The notes below the pieces were generated by a model. The model was given only the letters and a program-made list of their open reading frames with translations. It was not told the origin of the DNA and did not search any database. DNA of 64,000 nt from the NCBI GenBank assembly GCA_003254925.1, contig QANZ01036210.1:122946-186945 (forward strand), in the 5' to 3' direction. A program made the translations under genes and the position numbers. Of the stretch, positions 1 to 33,265 are shown in pieces. The DNA is from Chamaecrista fasciculata (taxonomy: Eukaryota > Streptophyta > Magnoliopsida > Fabales > Fabaceae). Within the stretch, counting starts at the first letter, position 1; each line of letters starts with the position of its first letter.

Positions 1-746
1 TGGTTGTTGTTAGTTTCTGTTTCGAACTCTGGGTTCTGCTTTGTTTTGCTTGCTTTGTGGAATGAAGCCTTTTATGGCCAAAATAAAAAAGGACATTTGC
101 TCTTTGGTTTGCACTTGCATGACATCTTATATGAAATGTATGATGGTAAATCCGAAAATTGTTAAAACTTAACATTAATTTTACTGAAAATGCGAGCCTT
201 AAAAAGGATGAACCACCGTTACAACAATAACATAATAGAATAAATACAAAATACACTGACCTTTGAGAGGTCAGTTCTCTCCCTGAACCAAATCTTTAAT
301 TTTTTTTTTTACTCTTTCTCATACCCAAAACTTTCTATAAATGTTACAAAACCTAAAATACTTTATTGTGGGCCAAGGTACAATTATAATAGGCCCATCA
401 AATAATGTTAAGTTAGTCAAAACAATTCTGTTGCAGTCTTTTGTTCGTAAGCACTCTGAAAATGACCTCTTTTGCCTTATTTCTAGCCTTTTATTCTCGT
501 GTATTTGGCTATTTGCCTTCTCTTTAGTTTCCACGAGGTGAAGCACAATTAATTGTGTCGAAATATTAATTAGATTAACCCAAATTAGACATTAAAGTTC
601 ACAAACTCTAATAAAGCCCAATAATGGTTTTGGGCCTTTATATTAGGTGAATTGGCTAAATATAACTTGAGTTAGAAGCTCTTAATCTTCCTCCTCTTGG
701 ACCCCATAATAGTGAAATTGAGTTGGTTTAAAACACGTATAGCTAA
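1..746. other. AT-rich intergenic DNA, no gene seen
   Basis: No ORF with coding character or recognisable element is visible. The short ORFs at 319-546 look random. Confidence 0.5.
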
Positions 747-1062
747 GGGCCTGTTTGGCAACAACTCATCTCAAATTCATCCAATCCTAATTCTAATCTC
801 AACCTAAAATTAGATGAACAGTCCAGTTTGGGTGTTTGTGTGACACATAATCTCATCTCATCTCATCCAAATCATCATCTCATCCAAATCATCATCCTAT
901 TTATTATAAATTTACTAATCTACCCCTAATTATATACCTATATTTACTTACACTCTAATACAAATATAAAAAAGATAATTAGACAACATAGTAATTTTAC
1001 ATACCCTCATTTATTACACTTATAATTTTCTCTCTCTCAATCATTCCTTATTAATTTTTTTT

Positions 1063-1446
1063 NNNNNNNNNNNNNNNNNNNNNNNNNNNNNNNNNNNNNN
1101 NNNNNNNNNNNNNNNNNNNNNNNNNNNNNNNNNNNNNNNNNNNNNNNNNNNNNNNNNNNNNNNNNNNNNNNNNNNNNNNNNNNNNNNNNNNNNNNNNNNN
1201 NNNNNNNNNNNNNNNNNNNNNNNNNNNNNNNNNNNNNNNNNNNNNNNNNNNNNNNNNNNNNNNNNNNNNNNNNNNNNNNNNNNNNNNNNNNNNNNNNNNN
1301 NNNNNNNNNNNNNNNNNNNNNNNNNNNNNNNNNNNNNNNNNNNNNNNNNNNNNNNNNNNNNNNNNNNNNNNNNNNNNNNNNNNNNNNNNNNNNNNNNNNN
1401 NNNNNNNNNNNNNNNNNNNNNNNNNNNNNNNNNNNNNNNNNNNNNN
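1063..1446. other. Assembly gap (384 N)
   Basis: Unresolved bases inside the 747-2416 element. An ORF call across this span is meaningless. Confidence 0.99.
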
Positions 1447-1671
1447 TTTTTTTCTCAAACTATGAAAATAGTTTGATTTTGGTCCTCAAACTATTTGTTG
1501 TTCTAAATTCGTGTCCAAATTCATCCGATGATTATGCGCTATGGATAATGGAGAAATAACGGTTATTTTTTTGTTGGGAAAATACACAAGTTTCCATGTG
1601 TTTGTTATTTTTCTGGTTCGAATCATGGGTAGCAAAAAAATTGCAATGTTGTTTTGTTGGGAAATTACAAA

Positions 1672-2100
1672 GTTATGGACCAAATTGTACATTTACAATC
1701 ATTTCCATATTACTTGCATTCTGGTCCCACGATATTGTTTGTTATTTTTTGCACCTTGCAAATAAAAAATATACCCGATTGTTGACGGTACAAGCTTTGT
1801 TCGAGCCCCGAGTACAGATATTAGGGACCGATTCTTTGGACCGATACAATGTTATGGACCAAATTTTATGTTTACAATACTTTTCATGTTATTTGCATTC
1901 TAGTCCCCAAAATATTACTTATTATTTTCTTTATATTCAAATTCATAAATGTGCCCCATTATTCATGGCTGGGATTCTCTACGAGCTTTGAATTATCACT
2001 CACACATGTTAGGGATTGAATAATTGGCCGGATACAAATTTATGGACCAAATTGCATTCTCAAAAGAATTTTAATGTTATTTTCATTTTGGCTCATAATC
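1672..2100. repeat. Diverged tandem repeat, unit about 180 bp
   Basis: TTATGGACCAAATT recurs at about 1673, 1852 and 2040, each time followed by similar sequence (tttacaat...ttttcat...ttgcattctggtcc). The spacing is about 179 and 188 bp. The copies are clearly diverged and the last is incomplete. It lies inside the Tourist-like element. Confidence 0.55.
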
Positions 2101-2419
2101 TCATCCAATAGGATGGACCAAAATCCATCATCCCATAGGATTGAAAAATCACGCTTTCCAAGATCATCTCATCTCAATCTCCATCTCAACATCATTATTT
2201 CATACCATTTCTACCCCTATACAAATTAAAAAAATCCATAATCATATTTCAACCAACCACAATCATTACATACCCTTTTATATAATTTCACACCCTATTA
2301 TACATCATTTTCTCTCAAACCATCCAAACACCACTACATCATTTCATCTCATCCTAATTTCAAATCTCATCTCATAGGTTGAGATTGGATTGAACTAAAA
2401 GTTCCCAAACAAGCCCTAA

Positions 2420-3276
2420 AATATGAATTCCATCAGCTAAAAAAATTAAGTCCCTCTCAAGAACTCCATTTGGTTTCGTTCCAAACAATCAAATTCTCTG
2501 CATCTAGGTCTCCAATTTTTACTTTTAATCACCAATTAATTTATTTTCTGATCAAATTATCCTCAAAATCCCATTGTTACCAAATAACTATTTAAACACC
2601 ATAATTATTTAATTCTCACCTAACTCTTTCCGATGGAAACCAACTCCACCCTCATCATTGAAAATAAACGGGGTTAACTATTTCTTACAACAAATGTATG
2701 AAGGTTTCCCTGCATTATTCCAGGTTGGTGAAGTGCCTTACCCATTGCTCAGTTTCTTTAGTAGTTTGCAAAAGGAGTTGGGTGGGAGTCCATATATACC
2801 CAGTCAAAAATATCAATTCATGAACATAAATAAACCACATGACCAGATATAGAATTATCAACAACTACTAGTGTCCAAATACAAACTTCTAAGATATAAG
2901 ATATAAAATTCTACACAGCTTTTAGATTCTTTCATCAAATATCAAACAGCTTTCCCCTAGTTTTCCCTATGATTGTTACAGAAAGTATTAATATACATAT
3001 AAACAAACTGTAAAGGATTTACAGAGATCTAGTAGGGAGAGAGGAACTTCTAAGTTAATCTAATGCCTATGCAAGTGTCATATCAGTTAATACATATAAT
3101 ACAAAGTGCAGGTCTAAGAATTCGAGTGAACTGGAGTCTGCATTCTACTTTACATCATCCTCGGCCAAAAGAATGCTCTGCAGCAACATACAGTACTTCA
3201 AAACATATACAATACAGACAAATAATTTTATATCTACTTTGGATTTAACAAGTATAAACCAGATAACAGAAAACTA
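2420..3276. other. Intergenic DNA downstream of SMC3, nothing recognised
   Basis: About 850 bp with no convincing ORF and no terminal-repeat structure that I could find. Confidence 0.45.
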
Positions 3277-3469
3277 TCAAGCACCACTAAAAACGAATGG
3301 GCGTTCTAGAAGTGAATCACTAATATAAGTTTCCTTTGTCCTTGCTCCATACATATATTTCTCTCCTTTTAATCTGGTCACTCTCTTTACCTGCCCCAAA
3401 ACGGAACTGAGCCACACCTCAATTGTGACAATCAGAAAGTAGAAATTAGAAAAAAGGAGTTCTCTAACC
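3277..3469 (-). other. SMC3: SMC3 3' UTR region (extent unknown)
   Basis: This stretch directly follows the SMC3 stop codon on the minus strand and is presumed 3' UTR. I could not identify a poly(A) site. Confidence 0.4.
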
Positions 3470-25469
<22,000 letters not shown>

Positions 25470-25650
25470 ATTGAAACTGTGATAACCCAACCTGCGGGAA
25501 GCAATTAACAAAAGAAAAACCATCAGAGGCCTTTCGAAAAAATTGTAAAACATGTTGTGCAAGATTTTTGGAACCAGAGGAGAATATGTGAAATTGAGAG
25601 GAAGTTAGAGAGAGAAACCCTAATGGAGGCGTTGGGTGGTGTTCACAGAA
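25470..25650 (-). promoter_or_regulatory. SMC3: SMC3 5' leader and probable upstream region
   Basis: Upstream of the SMC3 start the minus strand reads pyrimidine-rich sequence ending in TTCCCGCAG at about 25492-25500, a plausible 3' splice site. Part of the 5' UTR may therefore be in a separate upstream exon. A telo-box-like AAACCCTAA lies on the plus strand at 25615-25623 (inverted relative to the gene). The transcription start is not visible from sequence. Confidence 0.4.
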
Positions 25651-25858
25651 ATCGCGAAGAGGACGATTTGCTACAGAGGAGCGAAGTGTGATTGCGAGCA
25701 GGAAGCGATGGGGAGAACGTTGATGCGAACTGCGAAGGGTGAATTCGCACCAGTACTACTACTACTGGAGAGCTTAGTAGCAACACTGCGAAAATGCTCT
25801 TTGCGCTTTCCAATATCTTCCTTCGATTAACTATCTAATTCAGGCCAAAAACTAATTA

Positions 25859-26626
25859 GGTCAAAGTGAACTTTTGGTCCTATAACTTTTTTCAGGTCTT
25901 AATTTGGTCCCATAACTTTTTTAGGTAAAATACACTTTGGTATCCTGTGGTTTGACCCTATTTCATTTTGGTACCCTGTGGTATTCTCCATTAACACTTT
26001 GGTACCCTTCGGAGCTATTTTGTAATTTTAACCATAACAAATTTTGCAAAAATTACATATTGACCCCAAAAAAATTCAAAAAATTACAAATAGGTCCTTG
26101 GATACATATTATCTAAGGACTAAAATAAAAACTTTAAAAAAATTTTGGGGTCAGTATATTATTTTTGTAAAATTTGTTATGGTTAAAATTACAAAATAGC
26201 TCCAAAGGGTACCAAAGTGTTAATGAAGAATACCACAGGGTACCAGAGTGAAATAGGGTCAAACCACAGGGCACCAAAGTGTAATTTACCCAACTTTTTT
26301 GTTGCACTTTTGGTCCCATATCTTTGCAAAAAGTTGCAAATTTGGTCCTGTATCACTTTCGGTCCCATATCTTTTGGTCAAGTTGCGGAATTGGTCCTAT
26401 ATTTTTGCAAAAAGTTTCACCGCTAGTTCCACTTGATCCAAAAATATGAAACCAACTCTGCATCTGACCCAAATATATGGGACCAATTATGCAACATAAC
26501 TAAAAGATATAGGACCAAATCTGCAACTTGAGCAAAAGATATGGAATCAATAGTGTAACAAAAAAAAGTTATGGGACCAAATTGAGACCTTACCAAAAGT
26601 TATAGGATCAAAAGTGCACTTTGACC
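25859..26626. mobile_element. Mutator-type hairpin MITE upstream of SMC3, host of a nested element
   Basis: Left end GGTCAAAGTGAACTTTTGG and right end CCTATAACTTTT-type arm ending CACTTTGACC are inverted over more than 60 bp and share the GGTCCCATAACTTTT module of 6534-6970. It is interrupted by 25923-26291. No clean 9-bp duplication flanks it; instead a 15-bp direct repeat ATTAACTATCTAATT lies at 25826-25840 and 26633-26647. It begins about 390 bp upstream of the SMC3 start. Confidence 0.72.
25923..26291. mobile_element. Mutator-type MITE (GGTACC family), nested in 25859-26626
   Basis: Opens AGGTAAAATACACTTTGG and closes CCAAAGTGTAATTTACCC. A perfect 9-bp target duplication AACTTTTTT flanks it (25914-25922, 26292-26300), and removing the insert restores the host element's repeat module. 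This gives the relative order of the two insertions. Confidence 0.88.
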
Positions 26627-27401
26627 AAAAAAATTAACTATCTAATTATTAACTTACTTCTATTTCAAATATTTATAATTATTTATGTTATAATATAAAT
26701 ACATTTATAATTTATAGTAATAATAATTTTTATAGAAAAAGATGATGAAACTTTAGTGATAATAATTTTCATTTATTATATTAATAATTTTTACTATTCT
26801 CATTTATTATATTTTATAATTTTCTCCCTTTATTTATTATTTTATATTAATTTTTTTTTTCTTTTTTTCACGTAACACTCACGGCTCTGTCTCACTTTCA
26901 CCTTTCACACCTGCTCCCCACACACATACTGCTTTTATATACTTTCACGACATATAAATATGTATTTAAAATTTGAAATGAGAAAAAATTTGAAATTAAA
27001 TAAAAAAGTGAAAATAAATTCAATGGATGAGTAAATATATATAGAAAAAGATCATAAGTTTAATCTACAAAACTCACCAATTTTTGTATATTGGAGAAAA
27101 GCACAACCAAGGATAATGATGGTATTCGTGCGTTAGAGTTTAGACAATAAAGTGATAAACTTGTTTTTTGGGCCACAAGATAATAAACTTTGTATTTTGC
27201 TAAGAGTCTAAGAAAGATATGCTGGGAGGGTTTATGAAGATGATGAAACTGCCCACTAAGCACAACCTCAACAAAGCCACGTCCTGATACACATTTCATA
27301 TAAGAATATAAGATTTAAGAAATAAAATATAAAATTTTTTCTAATATTGAAAGCATGAGTTGATTAATTTAATTTAAGTAAAAAACATTATATAATAAAA
27401 T
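26627..27401. other. AT-rich intergenic DNA
   Basis: Long poly-A/T stretches and no gene. A pyrimidine-rich patch (CTCACTTTCACCTTTCACAC) lies at about 26890-26915. Confidence 0.45.
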
Positions 27402-27490
27402 GGGTAAATTATACTTTGGTACCCTGTGGTTTGACCCTATTTCACTTTGGTACCCTGTAGTTTGAAACATGACACTTTGGTATCCTGTGG
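27402..27490. mobile_element. Half copy of the GGTACC Mutator-type MITE
   Basis: GGGTAAATTATACTTTGG followed by two further CACTTTGGTACCCTG-like modules; no opposing arm follows. Truncated on the right. Confidence 0.6.
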
Positions 27491-28396
27491 ATTAAAAATA
27501 ATTTAATTAAAAATTATTAAAAAAAACAAAAAATAAACATGTGGACATATAATGGGAGAGAGAAAGTCATGTGAACCTATAATAGGTGAGAGAAAGTAGT
27601 GGATGAGAATTGATATTAACTTCCCACAACTTTAAATTAAAAAATTTACAATAAAAATAAAATAAAAATTATAAGAATTAAATTTTACTATATTTTTTAT
27701 TTTAAAATTATAATAATTATTAAATTTAAATTAATATTTGCATGCCCGTTGCATTTAGTCCTTAAATTTACACCTAGTCAAGTAATCAGTTCCTAAATAA
27801 TTAAAATATACGATTTGGATCCTGAAATATTTCAATTATCAACTATTTGGTCCCTAAATTTTAACTGCTTTTATACTTGTTAATCCATTAATTTATACTA
27901 AATTGATACTTTTTGATCTTGTACTGAATTTTTATTATCTAGTCCTCAAGGACCAAACCATTGATACTTACAATAATTCAATGATTTAGTAGTATATTTC
28001 AATTATTCAAGGATTAATTAATTAACTCGGTGTAAATTTATAGATCAAATAATAAGTTCTCTCTATGGATCTTTGATATTTACTCTATTATCCTTTATTA
28101 ACACTTATAATTACATATCAAAACATCATCTACGATCTTTAAGTTGCTACTGATAATCAAGCAGATCATAATCAATTGGTATCATTTTATTCTATAGACA
28201 AGACAGATAGACACAAAAGCCTATACACATTCAACATTCTAGTATTTAAATACACTTCAAATGGATAAAATGTTTGAACCAAATATACAAATCTTTATAT
28301 AGTTCAGATTGTTCTCTCACTTATTTGAAAAATTTTCCAGTGAAGACTTATCTTGATAGATTACAGTAGAGAGAATAGAATTAATCATATTTCAAA
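27491..28396. other. AT-rich intergenic DNA, possible degraded Helitron end
   Basis: ATTTGCATGCCCGTTGCATTTAG at about 27735-27758 resembles the Helitron terminus at 47267-47297 but the hairpin is degraded. No gene seen. Confidence 0.3.
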
Positions 28397-30722
28397 TTAC
28401 ATTTTTTTTTGTACTTTTTCTCCCTCAGAAGGAAATGTGTAGCCTCTTTTTCTGTGATACTTTTTCTTCAAGTGCTTCTGAAATGACGATATTTGCTCAT
28501 TGATGGCCTCTATTTCTTCCTCAAAGTGTTTAACTTTGGTCTCTAGTGTCTTCTTTGTCTTCCTCATATCCATTAACTCAGCCAAAGTGATCTATTAAAA
28601 AAAAAAAAGATTAGATAATTGCGATTAAAAGATATATAGAACAAACTTTCTTTTATTTGTATCACTGGTATTTAAATTTTAAAACCTATTATCAGGAATC
28701 AACTAATATAATTCAAGGTTTGCTTAGGATTTTCTCACATACTTAGTCTATGTTGATAACTAAGCCACAACTTGTATAGAACAAATTAAACTTTTGCGTT
28801 AGAATCTAAGTACCTTGATTTGATATCGGATACTTTCCCTTAAGCCTTCTGAGAATTTTCTTGTCACTTCAAATTGTTTGATTTCTTCATAGAGTTTTTG
28901 ACAGATCCTAAGATGACGATAGTTATAATATTTATACCACCGCAGTATCTCGGATAACTGTAATTATTTCAGGAAAGCACAAGTAAGAGAACAAAATGGA
29001 ATAGGATTATGAATTCAATAAATTATGAACCAATTAACTGGAAAAAAAAATGAACTAGTTTTAAAATTACAGTTTTACTAGTCTCTTCCATGGGTGAAAT
29101 TGAGGCATTATCCTTATGCTGGTTTACATTTATCTCTCTCAAGAATTGCTTTTCCTGGGCCAAACTTTTGGTCTTATGCAGCATCAGGAAATTCATCTTC
29201 TGCAACCATTAATTGGGACATCACAAATAAAATTTAATGAAAAAAAACTCATTTTTTGGTCTCAAATAAATGTACCCTTTTAATTTGGTATTAATTCTTG
29301 GATGGAGATATACTACTAGGGACAAATAGGGTTTTCCCAGAACTCTAGGTTAAAACCTAAAAAAATCATAGTTTTTGAAAGGATATAATCACGATAATAA
29401 GAGTAAATCCTTGGAAACGAGATCTTGTCAAGTTCTTAAATTGAATCAAAATGTACTTTTTTTTAAACAAAAAAAAATTGGTGAGTTGGAACTCAGAAGT
29501 TCATTAAGATCAAAATATACTAAATGAGCACTTAAAGAAATATTTACAAATTACCTATCAACAAAGTTATCTTTCTTTCTCATGACAAGAATGTGTTTAG
29601 GACATAAAAATTTTATGACAAGAATATGTTTAGGACATAAAAATTTTATGCAAGGAATAATGAATGCTTTTTGTCTTAATTACTTCAAGAACATTATCCT
29701 AAGAATATAGATAGCCTATATATGTATATATAAAAGTTTAATTTCTGTGCTTACATGGTTTTGAAGCTTTTCTTCATTATTTGAGCAGGGCTTTGGGGAA
29801 GAGAAATTCTCTTGCACTTTATACAATTTAGAGAGTAATTTCTCTTTAGCATAAACACTTGCATTAAATTTGTTAAGGTCACGGCTCTTCAAATGATTCA
29901 ACCTTGAAATTAACTCTGCACGATCAATCTGCAATTGTAATATAGGGACTAAAACGTATAATTCCATCTTTTGAGGAATAAACTAAGACATTTGTGGTCT
30001 TTAGGAGACTAAGTCATTAAATTACTCTATTAAAAAAGGGTAAATTACGCTTTGGTACCCTGTTCTATGGACCGATTTCACTTTGGTATCATGTTCTTTC
30101 AAAAGTAACACTTTGGTACCCTATTTTTTGCACTGTTAACATTCTGGTACCCTGTTATTTCAAAAATGACATTTTGGTATTCTGTTCTTTGCACCGTTAA
30201 CACTTTGGTACCCTGCTCTATGGGCTGATTTCACTTTAGTACCATATTCTTTCACGATATTTTACCTTGTTTTATTTTTTTTTAGGGTACCAAAGTGTTA
30301 ACAGTGCAAATAACATGGTACCAAAATATCACTTTTGAAAGAACATGATACCAAAATGTTAGCATGCAAAGAATAGGGTACCAAAGTGTCACTTTTAAAA
30401 GAATATGGTACCAAAGTGAAATCGGTTCACAGAACAAGTACCAAAGTGTAATTTATCAAAAAAAAAAAAAAAAATAGAATTNAAAAAAAAAAGTAAATAG
30501 AATTCCATCAATTATTGTTCCACTTACCACTTTTTCTCCGATTTTTTTTGATATCTGAAACAGTCGTGGATCACCTTCCTCAAGCAATCTTACTATCCCG
30601 TGAAGTGTGGACATAGCATTCGCATCTTTGGGCCAAATTCTCATGAGAGAAAATTTAAGGACATCAGCATCAACAACAACATTGTGTTTTTCTCTTTGAT
30701 CAGTACTTTCTTCTCCTCCCAT
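28397..30722 (-). CDS. Coiled-coil protein, proton pump interactor-like, 5 exons, 278 aa
   Basis: Exons on the minus strand: 30528-30722, 29755-29928, 29071-29199, 28814-28957, 28397-28591. Every intron is GT-AG and phase 0, and the joined frame is open for 278 codons. The start MGGEESTDQ is the first in-frame ATG of exon 1. The protein is highly charged and helical: DRAELISRLNHLKSRD (exon 2), LHKTKSLAQEKQFLREIN (exon 3), a basic EVTRKFSEGLRESIRYQIK segment (exon 4) and a lysine-rich coiled-coil C-terminus. The order R-AE-I-LKxL, cysteine-serine-EE, HxxxSLxxEKxxLREI recalls plant proton pump interactor (PPI) proteins, which bind the plasma-membrane H+-ATPase regulatory domain. It is much shorter than PPI1 and has no visible C-terminal membrane anchor, so the function is an inference. 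Intron 1 carries the MITE 30038-30457. Confidence 0.75.
29581..29647. repeat. Tandem duplication, 33-bp unit
   Basis: ATGACAAGAATRTGTTTAGG followed by acataaaaatttt occurs twice head to tail inside an intron of the coiled-coil gene, with one difference between copies. Confidence 0.75.
30038..30457. mobile_element. Mutator-type MITE (GGTACC family) in an intron of the coiled-coil gene
   Basis: GGGTAAATTACGCTTTGG at the left pairs with CCAAAGTGTAATTTATC at the right. The interior has repeated TTTGGTACCCTGTTCT modules facing the opposite way on the other arm. Flanks are A-rich so the target duplication cannot be fixed. Confidence 0.75.
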
Positions 30723-31399
30723 ATCCTTGACATAAATAAATTACAGATAATAAGTAAAATGTCAAAGACCAAAGAAACTCAAAAAAGACTTTTTTTGTTT
30801 TCAATATTTACTTCTCCTATCAAAGGCATTTCATTGAATAGATAGAAAGTAGATGATACTTACCCCAAGTGATTAAGAGACAAAAAATTAGAAGTCGAAT
30901 GTGATTTAGATTTTAGATGTGTAATGTCGTTTATATGAGTCTTTAATTCTATTTCAATATGAGTTGTTTATTTTAGTCAACCCTCCTCTTGCACCCCACG
31001 CCAAGTAACAAAGTCAACTCTCTCTAATTAAAGTGTAGTGAATTGCATTTGTGCATGGATGCATTTTTAATTCAATATGACAACACATGAGAATAACGAC
31101 ATGTATAAAAAAAAAAAAAGGAAGGAAGAGGTTGTTGCATTTTTATAATTTTATTTATTTTCAATCTCTAAATTAGCAAAGTGTTTTTTACAATGACTTT
31201 TTATTCTATTGACTTTGTTCTAGAATTAACTTTATAGCCAACAAATTATTAATTTGGATATTCATATCTAGCACCTTTGTGTTATTCTAAATTAAATCAA
31301 TGATTTGTCAGGCTTGGTGCTATTTTTATAGCATAAAATAACACAAAATTTGAAACCCAACTTCATTTTCAGCACAATTAATTAATCCATGAAAGTGTT

Positions 31400-31777
31400 G
31401 TATCCGTAAAGAAAACAAGTATATAAGGAAATTAAAGAGAATCATTTGAATACATATTTTATTTTTGGGTAAATTACACTTTGGTACCCTATGGTTTGGT
31501 CATATTTCACTTTGGTACCTTGTGGTATTCTCCATTAACACTTTGGTACCCTTTGGAGCTATTTTGTAATTTTAATCATAAAAATTTTAGAAAAATTACA
31601 TATTGACCCCAAAAAATGTTCAGAAAATTATAACTAGGTCCCTGTATACATATTATCTAGGGACTAAAAACTTTAAAAAATTTTAAGATCAATATGTAAT
31701 TTTTGCAAAATTTTTGTATCCGAAAAGAAAACAAGTATATAAAGAAATTAAAGAGAATCATTTGAATACATATTTTA
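31400..31777. repeat. 62-bp direct repeats flanking a truncated MITE
   Basis: 31400-31461 and 31716-31777 are 62-bp direct repeats differing at two positions (start GTATCCG, end TACATATTTTA). Between them lies a GGTACC-family element missing its right terminus (31467-31715). Confidence 0.85.
31467..31715. mobile_element. Truncated GGTACC-family Mutator-type MITE
   Basis: Starts GGGTAAATTACACTTTGG and includes CACTTTGGTACCCTTTGG and GAGCTATTTTGTAATTTTAA, as in 25923-26291 and 49604-50176. The right inverted arm is missing. It is about 280 bp upstream of the lipid-transfer-like start codon. Confidence 0.75.
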
Positions 31778-31816
31778 AGAAGGTGCATTCATTCATTCAC
31801 AAACACAAGCTTAAGT

Positions 31817-31945
31817 CATACATACATACATACATACATACATACATACATACATACATACATACATACATACATACATACATACATACATACATACATA
31901 CAACATACATACATACATACATACATACATACATACATACATACA

Positions 31946-31975
<30 letters not shown>
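31817..31975. repeat. (CATA)n microsatellite, about 160 bp
   Basis: Near-perfect CATA/TACA tetranucleotide array with one slip (ACAACATAC) near 31900. It has no stop in the frame of the downstream ORF, so that ORF appears extended by an IHTY repeat; this is probably not translated. CT repeats and the start codon follow within 20 bp. Confidence 0.95.
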
Positions 31976-31976
<1 letters not shown>

Positions 31977-31995
31977 TGCTCTCTCTCTCTCAATA

Positions 31996-32460
31996 ATGGG
32001 ATCCAGCTTGAGTTTGAGGTCCTTGCTTCTTGTGGTTCTTGTTGTTGGTGTTGATGTTGAGTTGAATAATAATAATAATAATAATTTTGCATCCGCGGAT
32101 TTAGAGAAAGACCAAGAAGAATGCACAGACCAATTGGTAGGGTTTGCTCCTTGTCTTCCTTACGTTGGTGGAGAAGCCAAAAGTCCAACGATCGACTGTT
32201 GTAAATATGGTCTGAAACAAGTACTCCATAAGAGCATGAAGTGCTTCTGTTGTAAAGTCCCTGCCACAAATATTTCCTCCAAAATTATCTTCCTTTTACT
32301 TTTCCACCATATTTACTATTTATATGATATCATCACAGAACAAATCAAAATCTATTTATCTTCCTTGTATTTTTACACTTCTTCTACCTCAACTACTCTT
32401 CTTGCCACCTTCTTCCTCTATGCTTCATTTTCTCATTTTACGGTACCTTTGTTCTTGTAA
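31996..32460 (+). pseudogene. YLS3/LTPG-like (xylogen-type) lipid-transfer protein, internally deleted
   Basis: The ORF codes for 154 aa from an ATG just after the CATA/CT repeats; the start is chosen because a signal peptide follows ([14 protein letters not shown]). After an (AAT)n-coded Asn run the protein reads [20 protein letters not shown], then DCC and KCFC, the first six cysteines of the eight-cysteine domain of GPI-anchored non-specific lipid-transfer proteins. It then jumps to [10 protein letters not shown], which resembles the C7 region of the family, so about 30 residues between C6 and C7 appear missing, and C8 is absent. The C-terminus ([15 protein letters not shown]) still resembles a GPI-anchor signal. 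The family acts at the cell wall and plasma membrane. With the fold incomplete it is more likely a pseudogene or diverged copy, although the frame is open. An unrecognised intron cannot be excluded. Confidence 0.65.
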
Positions 32461-33265
32461 TAAATTATTCCAACTCATCTACGCTCTTGACAAACTATAG
32501 ATAATTGGTAGGGGCTTCTCTCTCTCTCTCTAACAAATTACTCCTCTCTCCCAAAATATTTCTTTTTAAGGTAAACAAACACAGATCAAAAAAATGATTA
32601 ATTTACTTAAAATGAAGAGAAAATAAAATTAAAAAATCAAATTGTCCTCAGTAAATTACTCCTAATTACTTTCACTAATTTAATATCTTTGACTTTTAAT
32701 AGGAATAGAATGGTAAATAATTAATGCTCTCTTCATTTTACAAAATATCAGATATTTTGAGACAAAAAATATATATTTTATTGTAAATTCAGATTCTAAA
32801 TATATAGAAATCAAACATAAAATGCCATAGAATTTGTCACTTTGTCGTTCCACTGCATTTTGAAAGGGTACGCTTCATTTAAGTCAAATTAAATTTAATA
32901 ACAATAAATTTCATTTTTCATTAAATAATAATATTAATATTTTTAAAAGTTTATCTTTTAATTACAGATTGACTTTCTTGAATGTGTTTTAGAAATTTTG
33001 TTGAACTTACATTAAAAATAGGATTTATTTAACATGTGTCTTTAGACACATTTTAAAATTTTTTTTGATTGGGTGAAAGCAAAGCAAGGGTAATTTATTG
33101 AATGCGGAGCAGGTATTTCCGTGTATTTTGTGTCGCGTGGGAATGCTCAGCTCAACCACAAATACGCACTTCAATGAGTGATGAGAAGTGATGATAATAC
33201 TCACATAGTAACATTCACATCCCTTAGCTTTAAGTTTCAATTTTCAAGAAACCCTTAGTTTATGA
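32461..33265. other. AT-rich intergenic DNA
   Basis: No gene seen. The 71-aa minus-strand ORF at 33025-33240 has no recognisable features. Confidence 0.45.

Larger units (their letters stand above)
747..2416. mobile_element. Tourist-like (PIF/Harbinger) element with internal insertion and assembly gap
   Basis: The left end GGGCCTGTTTGG (747) and right end CCAAACAAGCCC (2416) form terminal inverted repeats. They are flanked by TAA at 744-746 and 2417-2419, the 3-bp target duplication typical of PIF/Harbinger. Both arms are rich in CATCTCATCTCA-type sequence. The middle contains the 384-N gap and an array of diverged direct repeats, so a small MITE was probably expanded by a nested insertion. 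No transposase ORF is visible. Confidence 0.65.

Noticed and set aside
1051..1458. 135-aa ORF on the minus strand
   Set aside because: It is almost entirely unresolved bases of an assembly gap.
31714..31995. 94-residue N-terminal extension of the lipid-transfer-like ORF
   Set aside because: It is the in-frame CATA repeat; a signal peptide begins at the ATG at 31996, so the extension is unlikely to be translated.
31797..32269. Minus-strand ORFs of 109 and 152 aa with MYVC repeats
   Set aside because: Reverse reading of the microsatellite and of the lipid-transfer-like ORF.
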